DNA from: JBKEDH01 sp047975295
GTDB taxonomy: Bacteria; Bacteroidota; Bacteroidia; Flavobacteriales; Flavobacteriaceae
Assembly: GCA_047975295.1 (NCBI GenBank)
Contig: JBKEDH010000191.1
Span: 1 to 37,199, forward strand
Direction: 5' to 3'
DNA: 37,199 bases
Positions 1-7,544 of the stretch are shown here, in pieces. The number at the start of each line of letters is the position of its first letter. Position 1 is the stretch's first letter. Made by a program: the position numbers and the translations under genes. The notes under the pieces were generated by a model. It saw only the letters and a list, made by a program, of their open reading frames with translations. It made no database searches and was not told where the DNA came from.

Positions 1-986
1 AACAATGCATTTGAAGCTGAAATTGCATTTTCGAGTGCTTCTTGCGAATGCACGAAAACTGTTATCTCTTCGGCCAAACGTTTTTGCAAAACCCGTAAAT
101 GCGGTGCTTGTTGATGCTCTTCAAGCAGGGTTTCAATAGTTTTTTTATCTAAAAAGGTGAAGATTTTAATATACTTTTCGGCATCGGCATCGGTTGTGTT
201 TAACCAAAATTGATAGAATTTGTAAACCGATGTTTTATCGGCAGTCAACCAAACGTTGCCACCTTCACTTTTTCCGAATTTGGAACCATCGGCTTTGGTG
301 ATTAACGGACACGTCATAGCGTAGGCTTTAGATCGCTCTTCGCTATCTACATTCATTCTACGAACCAGTTCTGTTCCGGTGGTAATGTTGCCCCATTGGT
401 CGCTTCCGCCCATTTGCAATAAGCAATTATATGCTTTATTTAGGTGATAAAAATCGTAACCTTGTATTAATTGGTACGAAAATTCTGTAAAACTCATTCC
501 GGCGCCATCGCTCTCAAACCGCTTTTTTACCGAATCTTTTGCCATCATATAATTTACGGTAATGCGCTTACCTACATCGCGGGCAAAATCAATAAACGAA
601 AAGTTTTTCATCCAATCGTAATTATTAACCAAAATTGGTGTATTTTCATCTTCGGCATCGAAATCCAAAAACCGGGATAACAGATTTTTAATGCCATTTA
701 CATTTTTGGCAAGGGTGGTTTCATCCAATAAATTCCGTTCGTCCGACTTTCCCGAAGGATCGCCAATCATTCCGGTTGCGCCACCAACCAAAGCAATGGG
801 CTTATGCCCAAAGTTTCGTAAATGCTTTAATAAAATAATGGGTACCAAACTCCCTATGTGCAAAGAATCCGATGTTGGGTCAAAACCAATATAAGCCGTA
901 GTTGCCTTTTGCAATTGTTCTTCTGTTCCCGGCATTATATCGTGTACCAAACCACGCCAACGTAATTCTTCAACTAAATTTTTCAT
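1..986 (-). CDS. tyrS: Tyrosine--tRNA ligase, 3' part cut off by the window edge
   Basis: This class I aminoacyl-tRNA synthetase charges tRNA-Tyr in the cytoplasm. I translated the minus strand from the ATG at 986; about 328 codons are visible and the reading frame stays open to base 1. The HIGH-type motif appears as SLHIGS near residue 45, the family segment LVGGATGMIGDPSGKS follows, and the KMSKS-type loop appears as KFGKSEGG. The Rossmann domain and the start of the anticodon-binding part are present, while the C-terminal S4-like domain is outside the window. The ATG at 986 lies about 18 bases downstream of a TAnnTTTG box, which supports this start. The gene is divergent from the epimerase gene at 1101. 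The family assignment is certain; only the end is missing. Confidence 0.96.
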   Translation of the reverse strand, partial: MKNLVEELRWRGLVHDIMPGTEEQLQKATTAYIGFDPTSDSLHIGSLVPIILLKHLRNFGHKPIALVGGATGMIGDPSGKSDERNLLDETTLAKNVNGIKNLLSRFLDFDAEDENTPILVNNYDWMKNFSFIDFARDVGKRITVNYMMAKDSVKKRFESDGAGMSFTEFSYQLIQGYDFYHLNKAYNCLLQMGGSDQWGNITTGTELVRRMNVDSEERSKAYAMTCPLITKADGSKFGKSEGGNVWLTADKTSVYKFYQFWLNTTDADAEKYIKIFTFLDKKTIETLLEEHQQAPHLRVLQKRLAEEITVFVHSQEALENAISASNAL

Positions 987-1004
987 TTCATAAATTATTT
1001 CCGG

Positions 1005-1012
1005 CAAAGATA
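1005..1012 (-). promoter_or_regulatory. Candidate -7 box of the tyrS promoter
   Basis: The minus strand reads TATCTTTG, a full match to the Bacteroidota -7 consensus TAnnTTTG, and ends about 18 bases before the tyrS ATG. I see no clear TTTG element at -33, so this is a half-supported promoter. Confidence 0.45.
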
Positions 1013-1100
1013 CTTTTAAAATCTGAATTTTGAAGTTAGAACAGAACTCAAAAAGCATTAATCTGACATATAAAACCAAAAGATTTTCTATTTTTACCCT

Positions 1101-2114
1101 ATGATTCTAATTACCGGAGGCACAGGTTTGGTCGGAGCACATTTGCTTTACCACCTTGTTAGCAGCAACCAAAAGGTTAAAGCTATATATAGAAACAAAA
1201 GTAAATTGGCAAACACCAAACAGGTTTTTGCTACCTATACCGATAATTACGAATCGTTTTTTAATTCTATTGACTGGATAGAGGCCGATATTTTGGATAT
1301 TCCATCTTTAGAAAATGCCATGCAACATATAGAATATGTTTACCATTGTGCGGCATATGTATCGTTCGAGCCCGATAAGTACCACCAATTACGGAAAACC
1401 AATATAGAAGGCACCGCTAATATTGTAAACCTTTGTTTGGCATTTAATATAAAAAAACTGTGTTATGTTAGCAGTATAGCCACCTTGGGCGAACCTATTA
1501 AAAATGAGCCCATAACCGAGACCAGTATTTGGAATCCCGAAGGTGACCATAGTGTTTATGCCATTACAAAGTATGGTGCCGAAATGGAAGTATGGCGTGG
1601 CACACAAGAAGGACTAAAAGCCATAATTGTAAATCCGGGTGTTATTTTGGGTGCCGGTATTTGGCAATATGGTACCGGAAGCCTATTTAAAAGAGCTAAA
1701 AAGGGAATTAATTATTTTACCGCAGGAACCATTGGGCTTATAGCCGTTAAAGATGTTGTCGCTATTATGGTTGCTCTTGTAAACAGTACTATTACCAACG
1801 AACGGTTTGTTCTGGTGGCCGAAAATTGGACTTACAAGCAGTTTTTACAAGAACTATCCAAATCGGTAAATACAAAACCACCTACAAAACAGGCTGGAAA
1901 AGGGCTTTTGTCCTTTGCTTGGCGAATAGATTGGCTTAAACATAAACTAACAGGTAAACGCAGACAACTAACCAAACATTTAGCCAAATCGTTAAACTCC
2001 AAGACCAATTATAGCAGTAAAAAAATAAATACCGTATTAAACCACAATTTTAAGGATATCAATACTTATATTAACGATACGGCTATTCTTTATTTGAAAC
2101 AGACGAAACCGTAG
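1101..2114 (+). CDS. NAD-dependent epimerase/dehydratase family protein
   Basis: This is an extended short-chain dehydrogenase/reductase of 337 residues, a usual length for the family. The N-terminal Rossmann fold carries GGTGLVG at residues 6-12 (the GxxGxxG dinucleotide motif). The catalytic pair is in YAITK, with Tyr153 and Lys157, and Ser124-Ser125 supply the serine of the triad. The C-terminal quarter is basic and replaces the sugar-binding part of classical epimerases. The substrate cannot be read from sequence; nucleotide sugars, sterol-like or flavonoid-like alcohols are all possible. The gene stands alone on the plus strand and its last 32 bases overlap the end of the convergent DUF4296 gene. 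It begins about 115 bases from the divergent tyrS start. Confidence 0.9.
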   Translation: MILITGGTGLVGAHLLYHLVSSNQKVKAIYRNKSKLANTKQVFATYTDNYESFFNSIDWIEADILDIPSLENAMQHIEYVYHCAAYVSFEPDKYHQLRKTNIEGTANIVNLCLAFNIKKLCYVSSIATLGEPIKNEPITETSIWNPEGDHSVYAITKYGAEMEVWRGTQEGLKAIIVNPGVILGAGIWQYGTGSLFKRAKKGINYFTAGTIGLIAVKDVVAIMVALVNSTITNERFVLVAENWTYKQFLQELSKSVNTKPPTKQAGKGLLSFAWRIDWLKHKLTGKRRQLTKHLAKSLNSKTNYSSKKINTVLNHNFKDINTYINDTAILYLKQTKP

Positions 2115-2523
2115 TACTGTCTTTTTTCTTAGCAGCTTCAAGTAATAACGAATCCTGTTTATCTTCTTCTTTTTTTACTTCGGTAAATTGAAGCTCAAGC
2201 TTTTTTAAGCTATCGGTAACGGCAGTATAAATTTCTTCGTAATCTTTAATTTTATATGCATAATATTCGTTACTCAAAGCAAATTGTAAACTATCGATAC
2301 CGTATTTTTCAAATAGATAAGTATCGTTATCTAAACCATGGTTTTTCATGATTTTTTTGTTTGCACTACTTGCAGAGCTTATCAACTTGGAATCGATTAA
2401 AATATTGATCATATCCGATTTGGATATTAAATTGTCCGGTTTTTTGGGTGCATAGCGGTTACATGCCATAAAAAACAAGACAAGCATCATACCTAATATT
2501 AACCGTTTAAATTTTAGCATCAT
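2083..2523 (-). CDS. DUF4296 family lipoprotein
   Basis: A 146-residue protein with an N-terminal hydrophobic segment and a lipobox ending in Cys21 (LFFMAC), so it is probably an outer-membrane or periplasmic lipoprotein. The body matches my memory of the DUF4296 family of Bacteroidota: a helical segment with a NHGLDNDTYLFEKYGIDSLQ-like core followed by a Lys/Glu-rich tail of low complexity. Function is unknown. Its ATG overlaps the stop of pyrC by four bases (ATGA type), so translation is probably coupled, and it is the last gene of the glycosyltransferase-pyrC operon. Its 3' end overlaps the convergent epimerase gene. Confidence 0.8.
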   Translation of the reverse strand: MMLKFKRLILGMMLVLFFMACNRYAPKKPDNLISKSDMINILIDSKLISSASSANKKIMKNHGLDNDTYLFEKYGIDSLQFALSNEYYAYKIKDYEEIYTAVTDSLKKLELQFTEVKKEEDKQDSLLLEAAKKKDSTTVSSVSNKE

Positions 2524-3866
2524 CTGTTGAAAGTTAAGCGTTTTGCTGCTTTATTTTCGGAAAACTTAGCATTTTGATACACTAAGGAACCATTTACAAA
2601 GGTATGGGTTATTCGCGACTTAAAGGTTGCCCCTTCAAAAGGAGACCACCCACATTTATATAAAATATTGTCTTTTTTAACAGTCCAAGGTGCATTTAAA
2701 TCGACCAGAACCAAATCGGCAAAATATCCTTCCTTTATATAGCCCCGTTTTTCTATTTCGAATAAAATAGCCGGATTGTGACACATTTTTTCGACCACTT
2801 TTTCAATCGAAATTTTTTCTTTATGGTACATTTCCAACATGGCCGGCAAAGCATGTTGTACCAACGGGCCACCCGAAGGTGCTTTGGTATAAACGTTGTT
2901 TTTTTCTTCTTTTGTATGCGGAGCGTGGTCGGTAGCAATAACATCTATCCTATCGTCCAACAAGGCTTCCAACAGTTTATCGCGATCTTTACTTGTTTTT
3001 ACTGCCGGATTCCACTTGATTAATGTTCCTTTTTTATCGTAGTCTTCATTTGAAAACCATAAATGATGAATACAAACCTCGGCTGTTATCTTTTTATCTT
3101 TTAACGGCTCTTTATTACTGAACAGACTTGTTTCCTTTCCTGTTGAAAGATGAAAAACATGTAATCGAGCGCCGGTTTTCTTGGCCAATTCAATGGCTTT
3201 GGACGATGATAGGTAACATGCCTCTTCACTTCGTATAATTGGATGGCAGCTAATAGGAATATCCTCGCCGTATTTATCGACATGCTCCTGAAGGTTCTTT
3301 TTTATGGTAGTCTCGTCTTCGCAATGTACCGAAATAAGCATTTTTGTGCTTTTAAATATTTTTTCTAGAACCTCGGGATTATCAACCAGCATATTCCCTG
3401 TCGATGACCCCAAAAACAATTTTAGTCCGGCAACATTCTTGGCATCGACCTTTAATATTTCGTCAAGATTATCGTTTGTACCGCCAAACATAAAGGAGTA
3501 ATTGGCGTACGAGGTATTCTTTGCTATTTCGAACTTTTCCTCCAATTTTTCAATGGTGGTGGTTTGCGGATTGGTGTTTGGCATTTCAATAAATGAAGTA
3601 ATACCACCGGCAATGGCTGCCCGAGATTCGGTTTCGATGGTAGCCTTATGGGTTAGACCCGGCTCACGAAAATGTACTTGGTCGTCTATTACTCCCGGAA
3701 GCAAATACCGCCCTTCGGCATCGAGTACGAAAACATGGGACGACTTGACGCTTATCGAGTCGTTTATTTCTTTTATAACCTCATCTTCAATTAAAACATC
3801 GCCCTTAAAAATCTTGCCTTCGTTAACGATATTGGCATTTTTTATCAATATGGTTTTTTGCTTCAT
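2520..3866 (-). CDS. pyrC: Dihydroorotase (Bacteroidota type)
   Basis: Dihydroorotase interconverts carbamoyl-aspartate and dihydroorotate in de novo pyrimidine synthesis. The 448-residue length fits class I enzymes of the amidohydrolase superfamily. The metal-site region reads DDQVHFREPG, so His65 is present but the first histidine of the usual HxH pair is Gln63. Other landmarks are intact: Lys149 in GLKLFLGSSTG (the position of the carboxylated lysine), His181, His236/His239, and Asp313 in ATDHAPHT. I recall the Gln form as usual in Bacteroidota homologues, so this is a lineage trait rather than a broken gene. The gene follows the DPM1-like glycosyltransferase by seven bases and overlaps DUF4296. 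A dihydropyrimidinase-like role is possible but less likely given FREPG and the ATDHAPHT motif. Confidence 0.9.
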   Translation of the reverse strand: MKQKTILIKNANIVNEGKIFKGDVLIEDEVIKEINDSISVKSSHVFVLDAEGRYLLPGVIDDQVHFREPGLTHKATIETESRAAIAGGITSFIEMPNTNPQTTTIEKLEEKFEIAKNTSYANYSFMFGGTNDNLDEILKVDAKNVAGLKLFLGSSTGNMLVDNPEVLEKIFKSTKMLISVHCEDETTIKKNLQEHVDKYGEDIPISCHPIIRSEEACYLSSSKAIELAKKTGARLHVFHLSTGKETSLFSNKEPLKDKKITAEVCIHHLWFSNEDYDKKGTLIKWNPAVKTSKDRDKLLEALLDDRIDVIATDHAPHTKEEKNNVYTKAPSGGPLVQHALPAMLEMYHKEKISIEKVVEKMCHNPAILFEIEKRGYIKEGYFADLVLVDLNAPWTVKKDNILYKCGWSPFEGATFKSRITHTFVNGSLVYQNAKFSENKAAKRLTFNR

Positions 3867-3873
3867 AAATCTT

Positions 3874-4596
3874 CTACCTATTAAATATGCTTTTAATCTT
3901 CATTGAAATAACTCCAAAAATTGCCTCCGAAATAATTCCCGAGCTCAATTTCGATTCACCTAAGGTTCTATCTGTAAAGATAACGGGGACTTCGACAATT
4001 TTAAATTTCTTTAGGTATGCCTTAAATTTCATTTCTATTTGAAACGCATAGCCTATAAATTTAATATTACCTAAATCTATGGTTTCCAGAACTTTACGTT
4101 TATAACATACATATCCGGCGGTGGTATCGTGAATTTTCATACCTGTAATAACACGAACGTATTTCGATGCACAGTAAGACAACAATACCCGGCTCATGGG
4201 CCAATTTACAACATTTACACCGGTTACATATCGCGAACCAATGGCCAAATCGGCTCCTTGTACATGACAAGCATGGTGCAATCTAAGCAAATCTTTGGGA
4301 TCGTGAGAGAAATCGGCATCCATTTCAAAAATATAGCTATAGTCTTTGGCCAAACTCCACTTAAACCCATGGATATATGCAGTTCCTAATCCCGACTTTT
4401 GTTCTCTGACTTCTATAAATAATCGTTTTGGATATGCTTCTTGAAGTTCTTTAACCTTTAAGGCTGTTAAATCGGGCGAATTATCGTCCACAACCAATAC
4501 ATGTATATCGGGCGATTGCAAAAATACAGCCTTTATAATGGCTTCTATATTTTCAATTTCGTTATATGTAGGTATAATAACTATGGTATTGGTCAT
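3874..4596 (-). CDS. Polyprenol monophosphomannose synthase (DPM1-like GT2)
   Basis: A 240-residue family 2 glycosyltransferase that by homology transfers a sugar, typically mannose from GDP-mannose, to polyprenyl phosphate at the inner face of the membrane. The N-terminus has the GT-A opening IIPTYNEIENI and VVDDNSPD, followed by the DxD-like EMDADFSHDP near residue 92 and the family segment IGSRYVTG. There are no C-terminal transmembrane segments, so it is the soluble catalytic form of the DPM1 type. It is the first gene of a tight operon with pyrC and DUF4296 and is divergent from the DUF4271 gene at 4702. The sugar and lipid specificity are inferred from the family only. Confidence 0.88.
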   Translation of the reverse strand: MTNTIVIIPTYNEIENIEAIIKAVFLQSPDIHVLVVDDNSPDLTALKVKELQEAYPKRLFIEVREQKSGLGTAYIHGFKWSLAKDYSYIFEMDADFSHDPKDLLRLHHACHVQGADLAIGSRYVTGVNVVNWPMSRVLLSYCASKYVRVITGMKIHDTTAGYVCYKRKVLETIDLGNIKFIGYAFQIEMKFKAYLKKFKIVEVPVIFTDRTLGESKLSSGIISEAIFGVISMKIKSIFNR

Positions 4597-4701
4597 GCCC
4601 TAATCTTTGCTAGGCAAATGTACAGTTTTACATCCTTATTTATTTTAAATATTCCTTAATTATTAAGTACTCTTGTTAAATATTTATAATAATTTTACGG
4701 T

Positions 4702-5346
4702 ATGTTTAGAGAAACCACTTCAAACGAGCTGTTTACCCTATTATTAGTGGTATGTCTGCTTATTGTTACTCTTGCAAAACTGATAAATCCTGTAAGGTTC
4801 GATAGTTTTATTTCGGTAATAACAACTTCAAAATACCTTAAAATCTATTCGCGCGAACAGAAACTATTTAATAAATTCGATGTACCATTGCTTTTAAATT
4901 TGGCTATATCGGGCTGTATCTTTATTTTAATATTGTACAAAGCTTTTTTTCCTGAAAATTCGATTACCTTACAATTTTCCATAAAAGTGTTAATTGGCAT
5001 CATTGTTTTTATTGCTTTAAAAATAGTTGTGGAATATATTATTGGTAATATTGTAGATATAGAAAAAAATTTTCATCTGTACCTATTTCAGAGAATAAGC
5101 TACGCCAACTACATAGGCATACTGTTAATCCCCTTAAACGCATTACTTATTTACAGCTTTAACTATGCCATTCCACTAATACACATATCGTTAGCCTTAA
5201 TCGTAATTGTAAGTATTATTGGGTTGGTCTCCTCTATGAAATCGCACGAAAGTTTAATAAAAGGAAATTTTTTCTATTTTATTTTGTACCTTTGCGCTCT
5301 TGAAATTGCACCCTATATTATTTTGTATAAGGTGTTTTTCGTATAA
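4702..5346 (+). CDS. DUF4271 family membrane protein
   Basis: A 214-residue integral membrane protein with about six hydrophobic segments spread over its whole length and no signal peptide cleavage region. It resembles the DUF4271 family, which I recall as widespread in Bacteroidota and usually encoded directly before hemD. Function is unknown. Its stop is 17 bases before the hemD ATG, so the two genes are probably one transcription unit. No catalytic motif is visible. Confidence 0.8.
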   Translation: MFRETTSNELFTLLLVVCLLIVTLAKLINPVRFDSFISVITTSKYLKIYSREQKLFNKFDVPLLLNLAISGCIFILILYKAFFPENSITLQFSIKVLIGIIVFIALKIVVEYIIGNIVDIEKNFHLYLFQRISYANYIGILLIPLNALLIYSFNYAIPLIHISLALIVIVSIIGLVSSMKSHESLIKGNFFYFILYLCALEIAPYIILYKVFFV

Positions 5347-5362
5347 CAACACAATACCAGCT

Positions 5363-6112
5363 ATGAAAGTTAAAACGATTTTAGTATCTCAGCCCGAGCC
5401 TAAAATAGAAAATTCGCCCTACTTCGACTTAATAGAAAAGCAAAAGGTAAAAATAGATTTCAGGCCTTTTATTCATGTTGAAGGTGTTCCTGCCAAAGAA
5501 ATTAGGCAACAAAAAGTAGATCTAAACAATTATACGGCAATTATTTTAACCAGTAGAAATGCGGTAGATCACTTTTTTAGAATAGCCGAAGAAATGCGAT
5601 TTAAAGTTCCCGATGCCATGAAATATTTCTGCCAATCGGAGGCTGTAGCATACTATCTTCAAAAATATGTTGTATATAGAAAACGTAAGATTTATGTTGG
5701 GAAGCGTACCTTTGGAGAACTTTCCCCTTTAATAAAGAAATATAAGGACGAAAAATTCCTGTTACCAACAACCGACAAGGTAAAAGACGAAGTACCAAAA
5801 ACCTTGAACGGCCTCGGCATTAACTGGAAACAGGCTACGTTTTACAAAACCGTAATTAGCGATTTATCTGATTTGGCCGATGTTTATTACGATATTTTAG
5901 TGTTTTTTAGCCCTTCGGGAATAGAATCCTTATTCCATAATTTTCCTAATTTTAAACAAAACGACACACGAATAGCCGTTTTTGGAAATACAACCGTAAA
6001 AGCAGTTGAAGAAAAAGGATTACGTGTAGATATCGCCGCACCTACACCCGAAACACCTTCGATGACCATGGCTTTGGAAAAATATATTGAAAAAAACAAT
6101 AAAGGAAGATAA
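5363..6112 (+). CDS. hemD: Uroporphyrinogen-III synthase family protein
   Basis: A 249-residue protein of the HemD family, which closes and isomerises hydroxymethylbilane to uroporphyrinogen III in heme synthesis. HemD proteins have little sequence conservation; the visible signs are the ILTSRNAVDHFF segment around residue 60, the YKTVISDL segment before the second half, and VFFSPSGIESLF followed by AVFGNTTVKAVEEKGLRVDIAAPTP, the typical C-terminal lobe. I chose the ATG at 5363 rather than the upstream in-frame ATG at 5300, because the upstream one lies deep inside the DUF4271 gene and the MKVKTILVSQP start fits the family. It follows DUF4271 closely and ends 50 bases before the convergent AraC gene. 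Confidence 0.88.
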   Translation: MKVKTILVSQPEPKIENSPYFDLIEKQKVKIDFRPFIHVEGVPAKEIRQQKVDLNNYTAIILTSRNAVDHFFRIAEEMRFKVPDAMKYFCQSEAVAYYLQKYVVYRKRKIYVGKRTFGELSPLIKKYKDEKFLLPTTDKVKDEVPKTLNGLGINWKQATFYKTVISDLSDLADVYYDILVFFSPSGIESLFHNFPNFKQNDTRIAVFGNTTVKAVEEKGLRVDIAAPTPETPSMTMALEKYIEKNNKGR

Positions 6113-6162
6113 ACGCTCTTTTATTGGCTGTTACAAGTAAAAGAAAACGCACAATACACCCT

Positions 6163-7035
6163 CTACCCAATTATCATTTTAATTTCTTTCCTGTAATTAG
6201 AAGCGCTTTTTCCGGTAATCTCATTAAATTGTTTATTGAAATGTGAAAAATTATTAAAGCCACATTCGTAGCAAATATCGGCAATGCTCATTTGGCTCTC
6301 GTTAAGTAATTTTGTAGCGTGTACAACGCGGTATTCGTTTACCAATTGGGTAAAAGTCTTACCCGTGGTTTTTTTAAAATATCTACAAAATGCAGGAACC
6401 GTCATACTTACCTTTTCTGCAATTTCATCTAACGAGATATGTCTTTGGAAATTTCGGTTTACGTATTTATATATTATATCAACTTTCGAGCTGTCTTGAG
6501 CCTCGGCCTCAAAAGCTAACCCATCGGCATTTAATATGGTATAATCATCGGTAGTAGCCAAGTAACTCAATATATCCAAAAATTTAATTACCCGTTTTAT
6601 TCCCTGATATTTGGCCAATTTCTCTATTTTATCCCCAATTTTCTGTTTGGTTTCAACCTTAAAGCGAATCCCTTTCTTCGCACGCTCAAACAATGCAACA
6701 ATATTTACCATTTCGGGTACTTCCAAGAAGTCATTGCCCAAAAAATTCGATTTAAACTGTATGGTCGTTTCAATTCCATTGGCCGTAAGCCTATCGGTAA
6801 AACCATTATGAGGCAAATTGGAACCAATTAATATCAATTGGCTATTATTAAAATACGACAAATGGTTACCTATATGTGTTTTACCCTGTCCTTTGTTTAT
6901 ATAAATAAGTTCCAACTCAGGATGAAAATGCCAATAGGCTTCATTTTTATCTACCTTTTCAACATGTTGTTTTACCAAAATCGAACTTCCAAAACTGGGT
7001 GTCAATTTTTTAAATGTTGGTTTCTTGTTTACCAT
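6163..7035 (-). CDS. AraC-family transcriptional regulator with cupin sensor domain
   Basis: A 290-residue one-component regulator. Residues about 20-110 form a cupin-like sensing domain with HFHPELELIYI and HIGNHLSYF, common in AraC proteins that bind small ligands. Residues about 190-285 form the two helix-turn-helix units, with ISLDEIAEKVSMTVPAFCRYFKKTTGKTF and the second unit IADICYECGFNNFSHFNKQFNEITG, a textbook AraC signature. It probably activates transcription on the facing plus strand, because two copies of one activator-like block lie upstream of the small RNA and the secreted-protein gene, and both lack a good -33 box. An inverted repeat at 7110-7129 could serve autoregulation. The ligand is unknown. 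Confidence 0.92.
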   Translation of the reverse strand: MVNKKPTFKKLTPSFGSSILVKQHVEKVDKNEAYWHFHPELELIYINKGQGKTHIGNHLSYFNNSQLILIGSNLPHNGFTDRLTANGIETTIQFKSNFLGNDFLEVPEMVNIVALFERAKKGIRFKVETKQKIGDKIEKLAKYQGIKRVIKFLDILSYLATTDDYTILNADGLAFEAEAQDSSKVDIIYKYVNRNFQRHISLDEIAEKVSMTVPAFCRYFKKTTGKTFTQLVNEYRVVHATKLLNESQMSIADICYECGFNNFSHFNKQFNEITGKSASNYRKEIKMIIG

Positions 7036-7051
7036 ACCATTTCCTTTTTAA

Positions 7052-7059
7052 CAAAAGTA
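7052..7059 (-). promoter_or_regulatory. Candidate -7 box of the AraC regulator gene
   Basis: The minus strand reads TACTTTTG, matching TAnnTTTG, 16 bases before the regulator ATG. The expected -33 element is not obvious, and the inverted repeat at 7110-7129 lies farther upstream. Confidence 0.4.
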
Positions 7060-7100
7060 AGATATAAAATAATTATAGTTTGTCTTTTTTACCCTTGTTA

Positions 7101-7129
7101 TATGTTATTTTAACATAACATTATGTTAA
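7101..7129. promoter_or_regulatory. Inverted-repeat operator candidate
   Basis: The arms TTAACATAA (7110-7118) and TTATGTTAA (7121-7129) are perfect 9-bp complements with a two-base centre. A third related copy, TATGTTA, is at 7101-7107, giving three TATGTTA/TAACATA units within 29 bases. The site lies between the regulator gene and the first activated promoter. It could be an operator for the AraC protein itself or another dimeric regulator. AT-rich DNA makes chance palindromes common, so this is moderate evidence. Confidence 0.4.
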
Positions 7130-7145
7130 CAAAAAATTAACGGTT

Positions 7146-7207
7146 AAAATAGCATATAAATTGGTCAAATTTGATGTTTTCAAAATTAGACTTTTGCCAT
7201 ATCTTTG
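7146..7207 (+). promoter_or_regulatory. Activator-type promoter 1 (drives the small RNA)
   Basis: AAAATAGCA (7146-7154), GTCAAA (7164-7169), GATGTTTT (7173-7180) and the -7 box TATCTTTG (7200-7207) occur in this order. Every element recurs exactly 308 bases downstream in front of the secreted-protein gene. No TTTG -33 element is present at the right distance, which fits an activator-dependent promoter. The TAGCA / TCAAA pair recalls half-sites of AraC-family proteins, so the adjacent regulator is the likely binder (inference). Confidence 0.7.
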
Positions 7208-7212
7208 CTTCG

Positions 7213-7353
7213 TAAAGTTGAAGTAACAACTTCCATAAACAGGAAGTTTTAAAATATAACTCAGAAAAAGAGTAGAAGGTATTCATTAATAATTAGTTTA
7301 ATGTCTTATTTAGTTTAGTTGGTAAAGTGAGCTGTGGTGGCTCACTTTTTTTT
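7213..7353 (+). ncRNA. Candidate small RNA of about 140 nt
   Basis: The stretch starts about six bases after a full TAnnTTTG box and ends in a strong intrinsic terminator. It contains no open frame longer than a few codons; the only ATG, at 7301, runs for five codons. Near the 5' end two hairpins compete for the same bases: AAGTTG (7215-7220) with CAACTT (7227-7232), or AACTTCC (7228-7234) with GGAAGTT (7242-7248). The downstream gene has its own promoter, so this looks like an independent transcript rather than a leader, although an attenuated leader cannot be excluded. The 5' end is an estimate. Confidence 0.6.
7324..7353 (+). terminator. Intrinsic terminator of the small RNA
   Basis: GTGAGC (7327-7332), a seven-base loop, GCTCAC (7340-7345) and then eight T residues (7346-7353). 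The three A bases before the stem pair with the first T bases, extending the stem to nine pairs. Confidence 0.85.
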
Positions 7354-7453
7354 ATATTAATTTTTCTTATTCACCTAACACATTACATATCAATTTTTAA
7401 CCATTTTATATACTATTTTAACTCATATACAAAATAAAGTGACTTGTTGTGAT

Positions 7454-7515
7454 AAAATAGCAAATATATATGTCAAAAATGATGTTTTTTTACCCCACCT
7501 TCTACCATACATTTG
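7454..7515 (+). promoter_or_regulatory. Activator-type promoter 2 (drives the secreted-protein gene)
   Basis: AAAATAGCA (7454-7462), GTCAAA (7472-7477), GATGTTTT (7481-7488) and the -7 box TACATTTG (7508-7515) repeat the spacing of promoter 1 without any gap. Over the 70 aligned bases from 7141 and 7449 I count 46 identities, and the only block with almost none is the spacer just after GATGTTTT. The ATG of the secreted protein is 29 bases after the -7 box. The stretch between the small RNA terminator and this block (7354-7445) holds nothing I can recognise. Confidence 0.75.
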
Positions 7516-7544
7516 CAGTGTTAAACGTTATAAAATTCTAAATT

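Noticed and set aside
3502..3906. Open frame of 134 codons on the plus strand
   Set aside because: It is antisense to pyrC, has no family-like sequence or promoter, and pyrC is clearly real.
5300..5362. Upstream ATG start for hemD
   Set aside because: It lies inside the DUF4271 gene and adds 21 residues that do not resemble HemD proteins.
7213..7353. Leader riboswitch for the secreted-protein gene
   Set aside because: That gene has its own promoter downstream of the terminator, and I recognise no known riboswitch core.
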